DNA from: Candidatus Gastranaerophilales bacterium
Lineage (GTDB): Bacteria; Cyanobacteriota; Vampirovibrionia; Gastranaerophilales; Gastranaerophilaceae
Assembly: GCA_944324255.1 (NCBI GenBank)
Contig: CALUVM010000015.1
Location: 1 to 47,378 of the forward strand
Direction of reading: 5' to 3'
Length of the DNA: 47,378 bases
A program made the translations under genes and the position numbers. A model generated the notes under the pieces. It had not been told where the DNA came from. It ran no database searches and worked only from the letters and a program-made list of their open reading frames with translations. Every line of letters starts with the position of its first letter. Within the stretch, counting starts at the first letter, position 1. Positions 1 to 9,800 of the stretch are shown here, in pieces.

Positions 1-74
1 TGGAATTGGTAGACGTGCCAGACTCAAAATCTGGTGTAGGCAACTACGTGCCGGTTCGACCCCGGCCATCGGCA
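1..74 (+). tRNA. tRNA-Leu(CAA), 5'-truncated by the window edge
   Basis: The anticodon stem CCAGA/TCTGG closes the loop CTCAAAA, giving anticodon CAA, which reads UUG. A long variable arm follows, as expected for class II tRNA-Leu. The T arm is GCCGG-TTCGACC-CCGGC at 50-66. The 3' acceptor strand is CATCGGC at 67-73 with discriminator A74. No CCA is encoded. Roughly 12 nt of the 5' acceptor and D stem lie outside the window. Confidence 0.93.
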
Positions 75-107
75 TTTACTTTTTCTTTACTAAAAAGAAA
101 AAGTAAA
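75..107 (+). terminator. AT-rich hairpin directly after tRNA-Leu
   Basis: A perfect 14-bp inverted repeat, TTTACTTTTTCTTT (75-88) and its complement (94-107), has a 5-nt loop and begins at the base after the tRNA discriminator. It could act as terminator or 3'-processing structure for the tRNA. The stem is almost all A/T, so strength is uncertain. The remaining stretch to 357 shows no convincing gene. Confidence 0.5.
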
Positions 108-357
108 CAAAAAGAAAAGAATACTTTGACGGCAGACATTTCTTAAATACCCCGTTTTGATTAACATTACAAGTCTGCCTTATTATACAATTCACTATTC
201 CGCCTAATCGTTTTATTTGCCATATGCAGGAATTATGCCCAAAGCAAAGCTTTTTCGGTTCGAGCGGATTTCTGCACGGGTAAACAATGAGATAAATAGC
301 AGGGTAAACAGTAATGCAGGTTTGAATTTTCTGATGTATATCCTAAAATTTTACCCC

Positions 358-2730
358 TTATCCTCCAAATATATCACCATCAAAATTAAGCCCTTTTGCA
401 TTTTCAAGAAGCGGAAAATCTTTTATATTATAGTTTTTGACAAAATTTATCGCCTCAGAACGTGCAAGCTCAAGTATTTTAGAATCATTAACCAAATCTG
501 CAATAATCATATCCGGAAGTCCGCTCTGACGTGTACCTAAAAATTCTCCCGGTCCCCGGATTTGGAGGTCTTTTTCCGCTATAACAAACCCGTCATTTGT
601 CTGGGTCATTATATTAAGCCGTGCTCTGGTTTCCTGAGATTTTGTTGAAGATGAAAGAACACAATATGACTGCAAATCACTTCTTCCAACCCTTCCTCTT
701 AATTGATGCAGCTGGGATAATCCGAATCTTTCGGCGTTTTCTATAACAATAACAGTTGCATTAGGTACATCAACCCCGACTTCTACAACAGTTGTAGAAA
801 CAAGAATATCATATTCTTTATTCTTAAACTTGTTCATTACGTCGTCTTTTTCATCATTCTTAAGTTTTCCATGCAGTAAACCAATTTTATATTCCGGAAA
901 TACTTCATTCTGCCATCTTTCACGCTCTTTTGTTGCCGCTTTGGCAGAAAGTGTTTCACTCTCATCAATAAGCGGATAAACAATATACGCCTGCCTTCCG
1001 GCTTCCACTTCCCGTCTGATAAGGTCAGCAATCTGTTTTCTGGAATTAGTTAAAGTCGTAAGAATTGGTTTTCTGCCCTTTGGCAGCTCATCAATAATAG
1101 TCAAATCCAAATCACCGTTAAGCGTAATAGCTAATGTCCTTGGTATCGGAGTTGCCGTCATAGTCAGCACCTGCGGATTTTGAGATTTCCTTCTGAGAGC
1201 TAGCCGCTGTTTTACTCCAAATCTGTGCTGCTCGTCAATTACGACCGCACCGAGGTTTGCAAACTCAATATTCTCCTGAATCAGAGCATGAGTACCTACT
1301 GCTATATCAACCTGACCGTTCCTCAAATTGGTTTCGGAAACTTTACGCTGCTTTTTCCCGATACTTCCTAAAAACAGTTCAACCCTTATTCCAAGCGGAT
1401 TAAGCCACTTAGAAATATTATTAAAATGCTGTTGTGCAAGAATTTCTGTCGGCGCCATTATAGCTGCCTGATACCCGTTTTCTACAGCTGCCAGCAGCAT
1501 AGCAGTTGCTACAACTGTTTTTCCGCTTCCGACGTCACCCTGAAGCAATCTTTGCATTGGTTTTTCAGAATTTAAATCATTTAAAATCTCATTTAATGCA
1601 CGCTGCTGCGCTCCTGTTAGCTTAAACGGAAGAGAGTTAATAAATTTCATAACAAGCCCGTTACGCTTGATTTCAAGCGGTATCGAGGTTAAATTTTTGT
1701 TATTTTCTTCTCTTATTAGTGCCAATTTTAATTGGATGAGAAAAAATTCTTCAAAAACTAGTGAATAGTGCGCCCTGTCAAGATTTGTTTTGTTATCGGG
1801 AAAATGTATCTGCCTTAAAGCCGTCCTTTTATCCATTAAATCGTATTTTTTAACGATGAAATCCGGTAAAACAGTTTCAATTTCTGATTCATATGTTTGA
1901 AGAACGTTAAAAATAGCTTTTCTTAAGGTTTTAATATTAAGATTTTCACTCAAGGGATAAATTGGTACAATCCTTGCCATATTGAGATTTAATCCGTCAA
2001 AAACCTCATCATCCATAATGGAATAAGCCGGCTTATCCAGAGTAAGCATTCCGTCATAAGAATTAATTTTGGCAGTACCTGAAACCATAATCCCTGAACC
2101 TTTCGGGAACTGGGATTTCATTCTTTCAAGCATATATTTACTGGATTTTGAGGCAAAAAAGTTTAAATAAAGGCTCCCGCTGCCATCGTTTATTTTAACT
2201 TTTATTATCCCCAGATTATTTTTAGTGGTAAAAGCTTCGACAGACTTAATAGTACCGAAAATTGTTGTTGTCATCCCCGGTTCAAGGTCTTTTATTCTTG
2301 TTCTGGTTGAATAATCGACATGTTTTCGAGGAAAATAATACAATAAATCATTTGCCGTATAAATCCCTAATTTATTCAACATGTAGGCTATTTTCGGACC
2401 AACACCTTTAATATAAGTAACATCTGCCTGTGAAATAGGCTTTTTATCTGCTTTTGCTTCAGATTTAACAGGAGGAGATATATACTCTGCCTTAATTACA
2501 GATACAAATCTTTCTAAAGATTTTTTTCTTGAAGGTGCGGTTTCCATCGGATACCGTTCAAAATGTTCTAAAAGCACCTTCCACTTTGGATTATCCGGAT
2601 GAAGCTTAATTTCATTGCGCAAAACTGAACATATAAACGAAGCGAACGTCCTGCTCCTTCCGTTTATATTGATATACTTGTGTTTTACCTCAATTTCTAC
2701 AGCTTTTTTTACCTGCTCCAGATTATCCAT
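358..2730 (-). CDS. recG: ATP-dependent DNA helicase RecG
   Basis: RecG remodels stalled replication forks and branch-migrates Holliday junctions. The 790-aa protein has a helix-hairpin-helix-like segment (YIKGVGPKIAYMLNKLG, about 106-122) and an OB-fold wedge (about 150-240). The SF2 helicase core has Walker A GDVGSGKT (about 398-405), the DEQH box (about 499-502) and the motif VIENAERFGLSQLHQLRGRVGR. It is longer than typical 690-aa RecG because of about 100 extra N-terminal residues, as in cyanobacterial RecG. The start has TATAAT six nt upstream (2737-2742, minus strand) and no Shine-Dalgarno, suggesting a leaderless mRNA. It is divergent from fliD. Confidence 0.97.
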   Translation of the reverse strand: MDNLEQVKKAVEIEVKHKYININGRSRTFASFICSVLRNEIKLHPDNPKWKVLLEHFERYPMETAPSRKKSLERFVSVIKAEYISPPVKSEAKADKKPISQADVTYIKGVGPKIAYMLNKLGIYTANDLLYYFPRKHVDYSTRTRIKDLEPGMTTTIFGTIKSVEAFTTKNNLGIIKVKINDGSGSLYLNFFASKSSKYMLERMKSQFPKGSGIMVSGTAKINSYDGMLTLDKPAYSIMDDEVFDGLNLNMARIVPIYPLSENLNIKTLRKAIFNVLQTYESEIETVLPDFIVKKYDLMDKRTALRQIHFPDNKTNLDRAHYSLVFEEFFLIQLKLALIREENNKNLTSIPLEIKRNGLVMKFINSLPFKLTGAQQRALNEILNDLNSEKPMQRLLQGDVGSGKTVVATAMLLAAVENGYQAAIMAPTEILAQQHFNNISKWLNPLGIRVELFLGSIGKKQRKVSETNLRNGQVDIAVGTHALIQENIEFANLGAVVIDEQHRFGVKQRLALRRKSQNPQVLTMTATPIPRTLAITLNGDLDLTIIDELPKGRKPILTTLTNSRKQIADLIRREVEAGRQAYIVYPLIDESETLSAKAATKERERWQNEVFPEYKIGLLHGKLKNDEKDDVMNKFKNKEYDILVSTTVVEVGVDVPNATVIVIENAERFGLSQLHQLRGRVGRSDLQSYCVLSSSTKSQETRARLNIMTQTNDGFVIAEKDLQIRGPGEFLGTRQSGLPDMIIADLVNDSKILELARSEAINFVKNYNIKDFPLLENAKGLNFDGDIFGG

Positions 2731-2842
2731 GGTTTAATTATACTATAGAAAGTGATTATTGATTTATCTAAGCTTATAATTTAAGCGTCAAAATTCCTAT
2801 TTATATTATTAACAAATGTAACAATATCCTGCGAACGAAGGG

Positions 2843-2871
2843 TTGAAAAGCTGTAATACATGATTTATAAT
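2843..2871 (+). promoter_or_regulatory. sigma70-type promoter of fliD
   Basis: TTGAAA (2843-2848), a 17-nt spacer and TATAAT (2866-2871) form a near-consensus housekeeping promoter about 50 nt upstream of the fliD start. The predicted transcript starts near 2878. No sigma28-like flagellar promoter was seen. The fliD ribosome binding site is AAGGA, 8 nt before the ATG. Confidence 0.7.
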
Positions 2872-2924
2872 TAGATATATACTATATATACATAGCAGTT
2901 GGAATAAAAAAAAGGATTTTTACT

Positions 2925-4661
2925 ATGACTATTTCATTTAGCGGTCTTATATCAGGCTTGGATACATCTTCATGGGTTGAAGCTCTTGTTTCCGTGAAAC
3001 AAGAAAAAGTTACAGCCCTTCAGGAAGATTTAAAGAGTTATCAAACCGTAAAAGATACTCTTAGTTCTACTAAAACAGTTTTTTCTGATTTAAGAAACGC
3101 AATTGAAAAATTAACAGATTATAAATTTGGCGGTTCATTTGACCTGTTTGCACAAAATACAGCAACTTCTTCTAATGAATCTGTATTTACAGCTACCGTT
3201 ACAAATGCAGCATCAAGACAAAATTATGATATTTTTGTTGAACAGCTTGCAACATATACAAAAGCAATCTCTAAAGAACCTGCGAGTGCTGTAGCCGATG
3301 ATTCTACGGAACTTGCAAATATCGGTATTACAGAAGGTTCTTTTACTGTTTATGTTGACGGGGTAAAAAACTCTATTAACATTGAAGACGGCGATACTCT
3401 GGGGGATTTAAAATCCCAGCTGGCTGCTGCCGGAGTAAAAGCTGAAATAGATGAAACCGGTATTCTAACTCTGTCATCCTATGACGGAGCCTCTGAAATT
3501 AATATCGGAGCAACAACAGACAGTTCAAATATTTCATCATTATTGGGCTTAGCTAAACAAGAAGACGGAACATATACTTCAACAAGTTCTATGTTTAAAG
3601 CTTCTACAGCTTCCATTTTAACTTCAGCAGAATCCGGATTCAATGAACAAATTACTGCCGGCACATTCACAATCGGCGGAGCAACATTTACTATTGATGA
3701 AAATACAACTCTATCTTCATTGATTTCCGAAATAAACAGTAATGATGAAGCTCAAGCCTATGCATACTGGGATGATGCAACAGGTAAACTTAATATTACA
3801 TCTACTAAAGAAGGAGCTTCATATATTAATATTGAAGCCGGAACAAGTAATTTTACCGATGTAATGGGCTTTACAGAGTCTGAATGGGATGCTGACGGCA
3901 ATGTTGTATCTTCAAAAATGTTTACCGAAGCTCAAACACTCGGACAAAATGCTGTATTTACCGTTAACGGAACACAAATTACATCTACTTCCAATACAGT
4001 AACTTCCGATATTTCAAGAATAGAAGGTGTTACATTAACTCTTAAAGGTGTTTCAACCGAAGAAGACGGAAATGCAACCCTTTCTGTAGAACAAGATTCT
4101 ACTAAGCTTGTTGAAGCTGTTAACGGATTTATTGAAGCATACAATGCCGCAATAGATAAAGTAAATGAAGTAACCGCAAGCGGTGCAGACCTTCACGGTG
4201 AAACAACTCTTACAAGCCTTAGAAATTCAATAAGAAGCTATGCTAACAGCAGTAATTCCACAAACGGCGGAGTTTATACTCTGTTATCTCAAATAGGTAT
4301 TTCTACTGCAGAAGCTGATGGAAACAACCTGTCTACAGATACGGATAAATTGAGCCTTGATGAAGATAAATTCCTTGAAGCTCTTCAAGAAAACCCTGAT
4401 TCAGTTGCTTCTCTGCTTGCAGGAGAAAACGGTATTTTAACACATATAGAAAATTCTGTTGAACAGGCACTTTCCGCTACAACCGGATTCTTTGATGTTA
4501 AATCATCTTCCATAGACAGTGATATCTCCCGTATGGAAGAAAAAATCTCCAAACAAGAAAAAAGTATTGATTCTTATAGAACTAAATTAGAAAACCAATT
4601 CTATCAAATGGAAATGGCAATTGCTCAAATGCAGCAAAATTATAGTTCTTTCTTAAGTTAA
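2925..4661 (+). CDS. fliD: Flagellar hook-associated protein 2 (filament cap) FliD
   Basis: FliD caps the growing flagellar filament and guides flagellin folding outside the cell. The 578-aa protein opens with the typical SGLISGLDTSSWVEALVSVK segment. Its Ser/Thr-rich middle contains repeated beta domains. It ends in a coiled-coil FliD C-terminal domain (SRMEEKISKQEKSIDSYRTK, then QFYQMEMAIAQMQQNYSSFL). Cys is absent, as is common in exported flagellar axial proteins. It stands alone: no flagellin, fliS or hook genes are adjacent. A PilZ-domain gene at 14 kb is the only other possible motility gene besides pseudopilin. Confidence 0.93.
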   Translation: MTISFSGLISGLDTSSWVEALVSVKQEKVTALQEDLKSYQTVKDTLSSTKTVFSDLRNAIEKLTDYKFGGSFDLFAQNTATSSNESVFTATVTNAASRQNYDIFVEQLATYTKAISKEPASAVADDSTELANIGITEGSFTVYVDGVKNSINIEDGDTLGDLKSQLAAAGVKAEIDETGILTLSSYDGASEINIGATTDSSNISSLLGLAKQEDGTYTSTSSMFKASTASILTSAESGFNEQITAGTFTIGGATFTIDENTTLSSLISEINSNDEAQAYAYWDDATGKLNITSTKEGASYINIEAGTSNFTDVMGFTESEWDADGNVVSSKMFTEAQTLGQNAVFTVNGTQITSTSNTVTSDISRIEGVTLTLKGVSTEEDGNATLSVEQDSTKLVEAVNGFIEAYNAAIDKVNEVTASGADLHGETTLTSLRNSIRSYANSSNSTNGGVYTLLSQIGISTAEADGNNLSTDTDKLSLDEDKFLEALQENPDSVASLLAGENGILTHIENSVEQALSATTGFFDVKSSSIDSDISRMEEKISKQEKSIDSYRTKLENQFYQMEMAIAQMQQNYSSFLS

Positions 4662-4691
4662 TAAAAGCTAAATGATATAAGTTAACACACA

Positions 4692-4720
4692 AAAACCGGT
4701 TTTTATGGGGAACCGGTTTT
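4692..4720. terminator. Bidirectional terminator between fliD and lepA
   Basis: Inverted repeat AAAACCGGTT (4692-4701) and AACCGGTTTT (4711-4720), 9-nt loop, with T-rich flanks on both strands. It lies between two convergent genes and probably ends both transcripts. Confidence 0.85.
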
Positions 4721-4723
4721 TTA

Positions 4724-6523
4724 TTACTCATCTTCAAGACTCAATACTGCCATGAATGCTTCCTGCGGAACTTCAACACGTCCAATAGCTTTCATTCGTT
4801 TTTTACCACGTTTTTGTTTTTCCAAAAGCTTGCGTTTTCTTGTAATATCACCGCCATAGCATTTATCAAGCACGCTTTTTCTTAATGCTTTAATATTTGT
4901 TCTTGCAATAATTCTGCCGCCGATTGCTGCTTGTATAGGAACTTCAAACATCTGGCGAGGAATAATAGTTTTAAGTTTTTCGGTTAATTTTTGACCAATA
5001 TAATATGCACTGTCTTCATGACAAATAACTGAGAGCGCATCCACAACTTCGCCGGCAAGCATAATATCAAGTTTTACCAGTTTTGAACGTTTGTAGTCTT
5101 CAAACTCGTAATCAAGACTTGCATAACCTTTGGAGCGTGATTTTAGCTGGTCGTAAAAATCCGTAATCACTTCACTCAGAGGCAAATGGTAGATTAAATC
5201 AACCCTTACCTTATCCAGATAAGTCATATTAATAAATATGCCCCGTTTTGTTTGAGCTAAATCCATTAATGTGCCCACATACTCATTAGGAGTAATTATG
5301 GAAACTTTGACATAAGGTTCTTCTATATAATCCCTGTATTGTGCGGCAGGAAGATTCGCCGGATTATCAATCTCAACAACCTCTCCGTTGGTTTTATGAA
5401 CTCTATAGACAACGGATGGAGCTGTAGTTACAATAGAGAGATTGTATTCTCTCTCAAGTCTTTCCTGAGCAATTTCCATATGGAGCATTCCCAGAAATCC
5501 GCACCTAAAACCAAACCCCAAAGCACTTGAAGTTTCAGGTTCAAAAGTAATTGAACTGTCAGAGAGTTTAAGTTTTTCCAGAGCTTCCTTAAGTTCGTGG
5601 TAATCTTCATTATCAACCGGATACATCCCTGAAAATACCATAGGCAAAGCTTCTTTATACCCCGGTAATGGTTCTGATGCGGGATTTTCCACATGGGTGA
5701 CCGTATCACCTACAAAACGGGTAATTTCTTTAATAGAACCTGCAAAATACCCTACATCGCCGCAAATAAGTTCATTTACCTGAACTCTGTTCGGAGTTAA
5801 ATACCCGAGTTCAGTAATTTCATATTCTTTACCTGAAGCCATAAATTTAACTTTATCACCCTGACGGATTTTTCCGTCCATAATCTTAAAGAAACATAAA
5901 GTCCCCAGATAAGGGTCATAAGCACTGTCAAAAACTAATGCCCTTAAAGGCTTGTCAGACGTATCTTCAGGAGGCGGAACAAAATCCACAATCGCTTCCA
6001 GAACTTTATCAATACCTTCGCCGGTTTTAGCACTGACCGGTATTGCCATTGATGTATCAATTCCCAGAATCTCTTCAATTTCTTCCTTAACTCTGTCTAC
6101 ATCCGCAGACGGAAGGTCAATCTTATTAATTACCGGAATGATTTCAAGATTCTGCTCAATTGCCATATATACATTAGCAAGCGTTTGCGCTTCTACACCC
6201 TGTGTAGCATCTACAATAAGCAGAGCACCTTCACAAGCTGCAAGAGAGCGGGAAACTTCATAAGAAAAATCCACATGCCCCGGAGTATCAATAAGATTGA
6301 AAATATATTTCTCGCCATTTTCGGCTGTATAATTCATCCTTGCGGCATTCAACTTAATTGTAATTCCACGTTCCCGTTCAATATCCATCGTATCAAGCAG
6401 CTGGTCCTGCATATCCCGTTCGGCTATTGTTCCTGTTGCTTCCAAAAGTCTGTCAGCCAGTGTAGATTTCCCGTGATCAATATGGGCTATTATACAAAAA
6501 TTTCTTACATTATTTCTTTGCAT
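4724..6523 (-). CDS. lepA: Elongation factor 4 (LepA) GTPase
   Basis: LepA/EF4 is a ribosome-associated translational GTPase thought to help ribosome assembly or back-translocation under stress. The 599-aa length is standard. G1 is AHIDHGKST (13-21), followed by the switch I region [11 protein letters not shown]3 DTPGH and G4 NKID. The lepA-specific C-terminal domain ends [29 protein letters not shown]. It converges with fliD. Upstream lies the repeat-bearing spacer at 6.5-6.8 kb. Confidence 0.98.
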   Translation of the reverse strand: MQRNNVRNFCIIAHIDHGKSTLADRLLEATGTIAERDMQDQLLDTMDIERERGITIKLNAARMNYTAENGEKYIFNLIDTPGHVDFSYEVSRSLAACEGALLIVDATQGVEAQTLANVYMAIEQNLEIIPVINKIDLPSADVDRVKEEIEEILGIDTSMAIPVSAKTGEGIDKVLEAIVDFVPPPEDTSDKPLRALVFDSAYDPYLGTLCFFKIMDGKIRQGDKVKFMASGKEYEITELGYLTPNRVQVNELICGDVGYFAGSIKEITRFVGDTVTHVENPASEPLPGYKEALPMVFSGMYPVDNEDYHELKEALEKLKLSDSSITFEPETSSALGFGFRCGFLGMLHMEIAQERLEREYNLSIVTTAPSVVYRVHKTNGEVVEIDNPANLPAAQYRDYIEEPYVKVSIITPNEYVGTLMDLAQTKRGIFINMTYLDKVRVDLIYHLPLSEVITDFYDQLKSRSKGYASLDYEFEDYKRSKLVKLDIMLAGEVVDALSVICHEDSAYYIGQKLTEKLKTIIPRQMFEVPIQAAIGGRIIARTNIKALRKSVLDKCYGGDITRKRKLLEKQKRGKKRMKAIGRVEVPQEAFMAVLSLEDE

Positions 6524-6544
6524 TATTCTCTTTCTTTTATTTTA

Positions 6545-6562
6545 TCGGGCTATATAGCCCGA
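6545..6562. repeat. 18-bp perfect palindrome upstream of lepA
   Basis: TCGGGCTATATAGCCCGA is perfectly self-complementary and sits about 20-40 nt upstream of the lepA start. It could be an operator or an mRNA 5' hairpin for lepA, or the edge of the repeat DNA that follows. Confidence 0.5.
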
Positions 6563-6590
6563 CCTGCAGTCCATTTTATTTCCTCTCCAA

Positions 6591-6803
6591 AGACACTACT
6601 GTCCGGAATAAAATATTTTGTCATGCTGAATTTATTTCAGCATCTTACCAATTGGGCGTTATACTTGCTTTCTGGCAAAATCTTGAAACAAGTTCGGGAT
6701 GACATTTTAGTTTATTGTCTTTTCTATATTCCTTATGGTCATAATACATATTTTCACTCATTTTTCAGTTTTTTATACAAAATTATCTCGGACAGTAGTG
6801 CCT
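6591..6803. repeat. MITE-like element with 15-bp imperfect terminal inverted repeats
   Basis: AGACACTACTGTCCG (6591-6605) pairs with CGGACAGTAGTGCCT (6789-6803), one mismatch, enclosing 213 bp with no real gene. A second inverted-repeat element (6619-6704) is nested inside. No clear target-site duplication is visible. It resembles a non-autonomous transposon remnant. No matching transposase is in the window. Confidence 0.55.
6619..6704. repeat. Nested 86-bp TGTCAT...ATGACA palindromic repeat
   Basis: The left end TGTCATGCTGAATTTATTTC (from 6619) pairs with the right end TGAAACAAGTTCGGGATGAC (6684 onward) with about four mismatches in 21. One reading frame gives the peptide VMLNLFQHL, a string known from many spurious annotated proteins. 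This marks it as a widely dispersed palindromic repeat family. Confidence 0.7.
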
Positions 6804-6807
6804 GATT

Positions 6808-6827
6808 GGGGAGGGTCAGGGTGGGGG
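6808..6827 (+). other. Canonical G-quadruplex motif
   Basis: Four G tracts (4, 3, 3 and 5 Gs) separated by 1, 3 and 1 nt. It is exceptional in this AT-rich DNA. It lies just downstream of the AsmA-like gene stop, and on that gene's mRNA it would appear as C tracts. Confidence 0.6.
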
Positions 6828-6843
6828 TTAAGCCCACAATTTA

Positions 6844-9800
6844 TTATTCACCCTCCCGGAGCAGCGGTTTTTCTCCTTCCGGTTGAGAGGTTTGAATATC
6901 AGGTACTACTACCTTTTCTTTTTCGTTTTTATTAAACATGTTTTTAATTTTGTATCTTAATGTACGTTTTTCTGCTTCATGTTCAGCTATAATCTCATCT
7001 ATTGTAGTTGCCTGACTGCCTTCAACAGGTTCAGGAATTGAGTTAACATAATTAACCGCATTTTCATATTCTGTTTGAGAAGCAAGCCATTTAAAAGATT
7101 TAACCAGAGTAAGCGGCTTAGCTGCATCACCTCTTACAACAAGCTGGAATTTGGTTGCAGCATTATCGACATAGCTGTTGGCAAAACTTGGTAATGTAGC
7201 CAGTTCACTTTCCGGAACCATTTCACAGAAAAGCGAGAATGCTTTTGCCGTTACAATATTTAAGCTTGCAGCACTATTAACCAGATTAGCAGGGTTGATT
7301 GCACCGATTGGACCGAGCAAGTTTGATACAAGAGAAGCCATCCTTGCTCTTACTTTCATATCCGCATAGTTTCTTAAGATATCAAAATCTCCAAAAATAT
7401 GCAGGCTCAAAATATCACCCAGAGAAGTCATCGGATCAATATGGCATATACCGTCATTGAAAGTCAAACTTCCGCTTAAATCGGAGAAATGAGTTGTATC
7501 AATTGTCAGAAGTCCGTCAATAATACCCCCGATTGCGGTCTGGAAGAACTGAGATTCTCTTATATTTTCAGCAAGAATAAGATTTTCAATTTTACCAAAT
7601 GGTCCAAACTGTCCGTCTTTTACGGTGAAGTTTACATCACCCTTAAGAGTTTTCATCTGTTCTTCATAAGTAGCACCCTTAAGAGAAAGATTTGCTTTGA
7701 AAACCGCAGTACCTTTAAGCGTATCCTTCATACCTGCAGCCTGACGGAGAGCTGTATCGACATTAATTTTTTCTCCTCTTAAATTCATTGTTAAATATGA
7801 ATATAAAAGGTTCATAGCAATATTTCCGTTAACATTACCGCCAAAAATATTTGTCCTTAAACCTCTCAATCTAAATACGTTATGATCGAGAGCTATTCTT
7901 CCTGTAGTATTTCTGATATCAATATTTCCAGAAATAATTCTGTCCATTTTAATAGAACCGTTCTGAATAACAACCGGAATATTTGCAGGTTGTGATGCAG
8001 GAGCAGGGGCAGGATTTTTAGGAACATATGCCATTGCTCTGTCAGAAACTTTCATAAGTTTGTCTGCATTTAAATATCTTGAAGCAATATCTAAATCAGT
8101 AATAGTCAGCACCGGCGACGGCATAAGACTGATAGAGCTGTCTATCTGCAAATCAGAACCGTTAAGAATCAAATCATCAGCGGCTAAATCGGCATGGTTT
8201 CCTTTGAATCTCAAAGTTCCGCTTCTTAAATCAAGAAGAAGTTCCGGAATAGAAAGGCTCTGAATTGTAAAACCGCCTCTCATTCTCGGAGCAGCAGTTT
8301 CCCCGAGAACAAATGCTCTTCCGCCAAACTTAAATGATGATTGAGGGAAAGCATAAATCTTACCGTTCAAATGCTGAGGCATTGTTATTTTAATAAGATT
8401 TATTCTGTCGCCTTCAATTGTTCCGTCGATACCGAAGATTTCATCCAGATTAACAATTTCGTTTCCTCTTTCATCAACAGTTATTTGACGTTCATAGAAG
8501 CCCGTTTTTTTAATTTTTATTCTGTTATTTTTAAAATCTATAACCGATTGTAATGAAATATTCTTATCTTTAAGTTCAGCCATATCAACCGGTGTAATAA
8601 AGTTATCTTTGTTGCTCAAAGCTTGAACAAAGAGGGTTTGTTTCTTTTTATTTCCGTCAACGGTTAATTTAACAGGAATCTTTCCTGCTGAATGTATAAA
8701 CGGTTTAAATTCATTACCGATTAATTTAACAAGGTCATCTGTAAAGAAATTACCGTTTGCAATCAGGTTAATTGATTTGAGTTTATTATAATCTTCAATT
8801 TTACCTGAGAATTTAATCGAAGATTTATCATTAATAAATATTGAATTTTCTTCAATTTCAATATTTTTATCTTCAATATTAATTTCAACTTCCGGAATTC
8901 TGATTACAGACTTAGTTTTAGGCATAGAAACCGTAAGTTCTTTGTTTTCTAATTCTCCGGTCAGTTCTTTGGAATTACAGAAGAATATTCCTTCAAAATC
9001 TTTGTTGTTAATAACAATATTACCGGCTTTGTCTTGAATATTTAAATCTTTCAGGCCGGCTTTAAGAGAAGCAACCGCTTTTTTAAGCTTACCTTCAAGA
9101 TTAAGTTTTAGAGTCATATCGCCCGAATTAAACTTATAAGCCTTTCTTGTTTCTGCAGGTGCAAAAGCATTAAACAGAACCGGAAGCGGAATCTTATCAG
9201 CAGTAATACTTATATCCGCAACTGATTTTTCATCAATTTGACCGTTAAGATTAACTCTGGAATTATTAACCAGAAGGCTTGAATCCTTGATTTGAAGCAT
9301 ATTATTATCAAGAATAAGATTAATATTGGTATCAGCAAGAACTTTACCGACCCTTTTAACATCCAGACCGCCGTTTTGTACAATAACAGAACCGCTTGAA
9401 TGAAGTTTTTTGAAATTAGTTTTAATATAGCAATCTGCTTTTATAAAACCGGTTGCAGTAATATCTGCTAACTCGTTTCTGATATGCAGTGAATCCATAA
9501 ACGCTTTGGTTAAAATTACCATATCATTAAACTGGATATTTCCGGTTTTTATATTCATATCTACACTCGGATGAGAAGATATTGTTATATTCCCTTCAGA
9601 ATGTATGTTCTGGTCTTTTGCAGCATATATATCGGTATCCAGTTTAATAGTCTTGCCAAAACATTTAGCCTTGATATAACTTGGCGGAAGGACTAGCTGA
9701 GAAACCTTCATAGTAACATTTTCCAGATTGAAATAACCCAGAACCATATCTTCTCTTACCCTTAGGCTTGTATCAAGACTAGCTTTCAGGTCATAATTAC

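Noticed and set aside
217-540. 107-aa frame overlapping the recG 3' end
   Set aside because: It overlaps an obvious gene on the other strand, has a low-complexity composition and no Shine-Dalgarno.
6185-6935. Two plus-strand open frames encoding FVMLNLFQHL-type sequence across the lepA upstream spacer
   Set aside because: They run over the lepA 5' end and through the inverted-repeat elements, with no ribosome binding site; VMLNLFQHL is a translation of a dispersed repeat.
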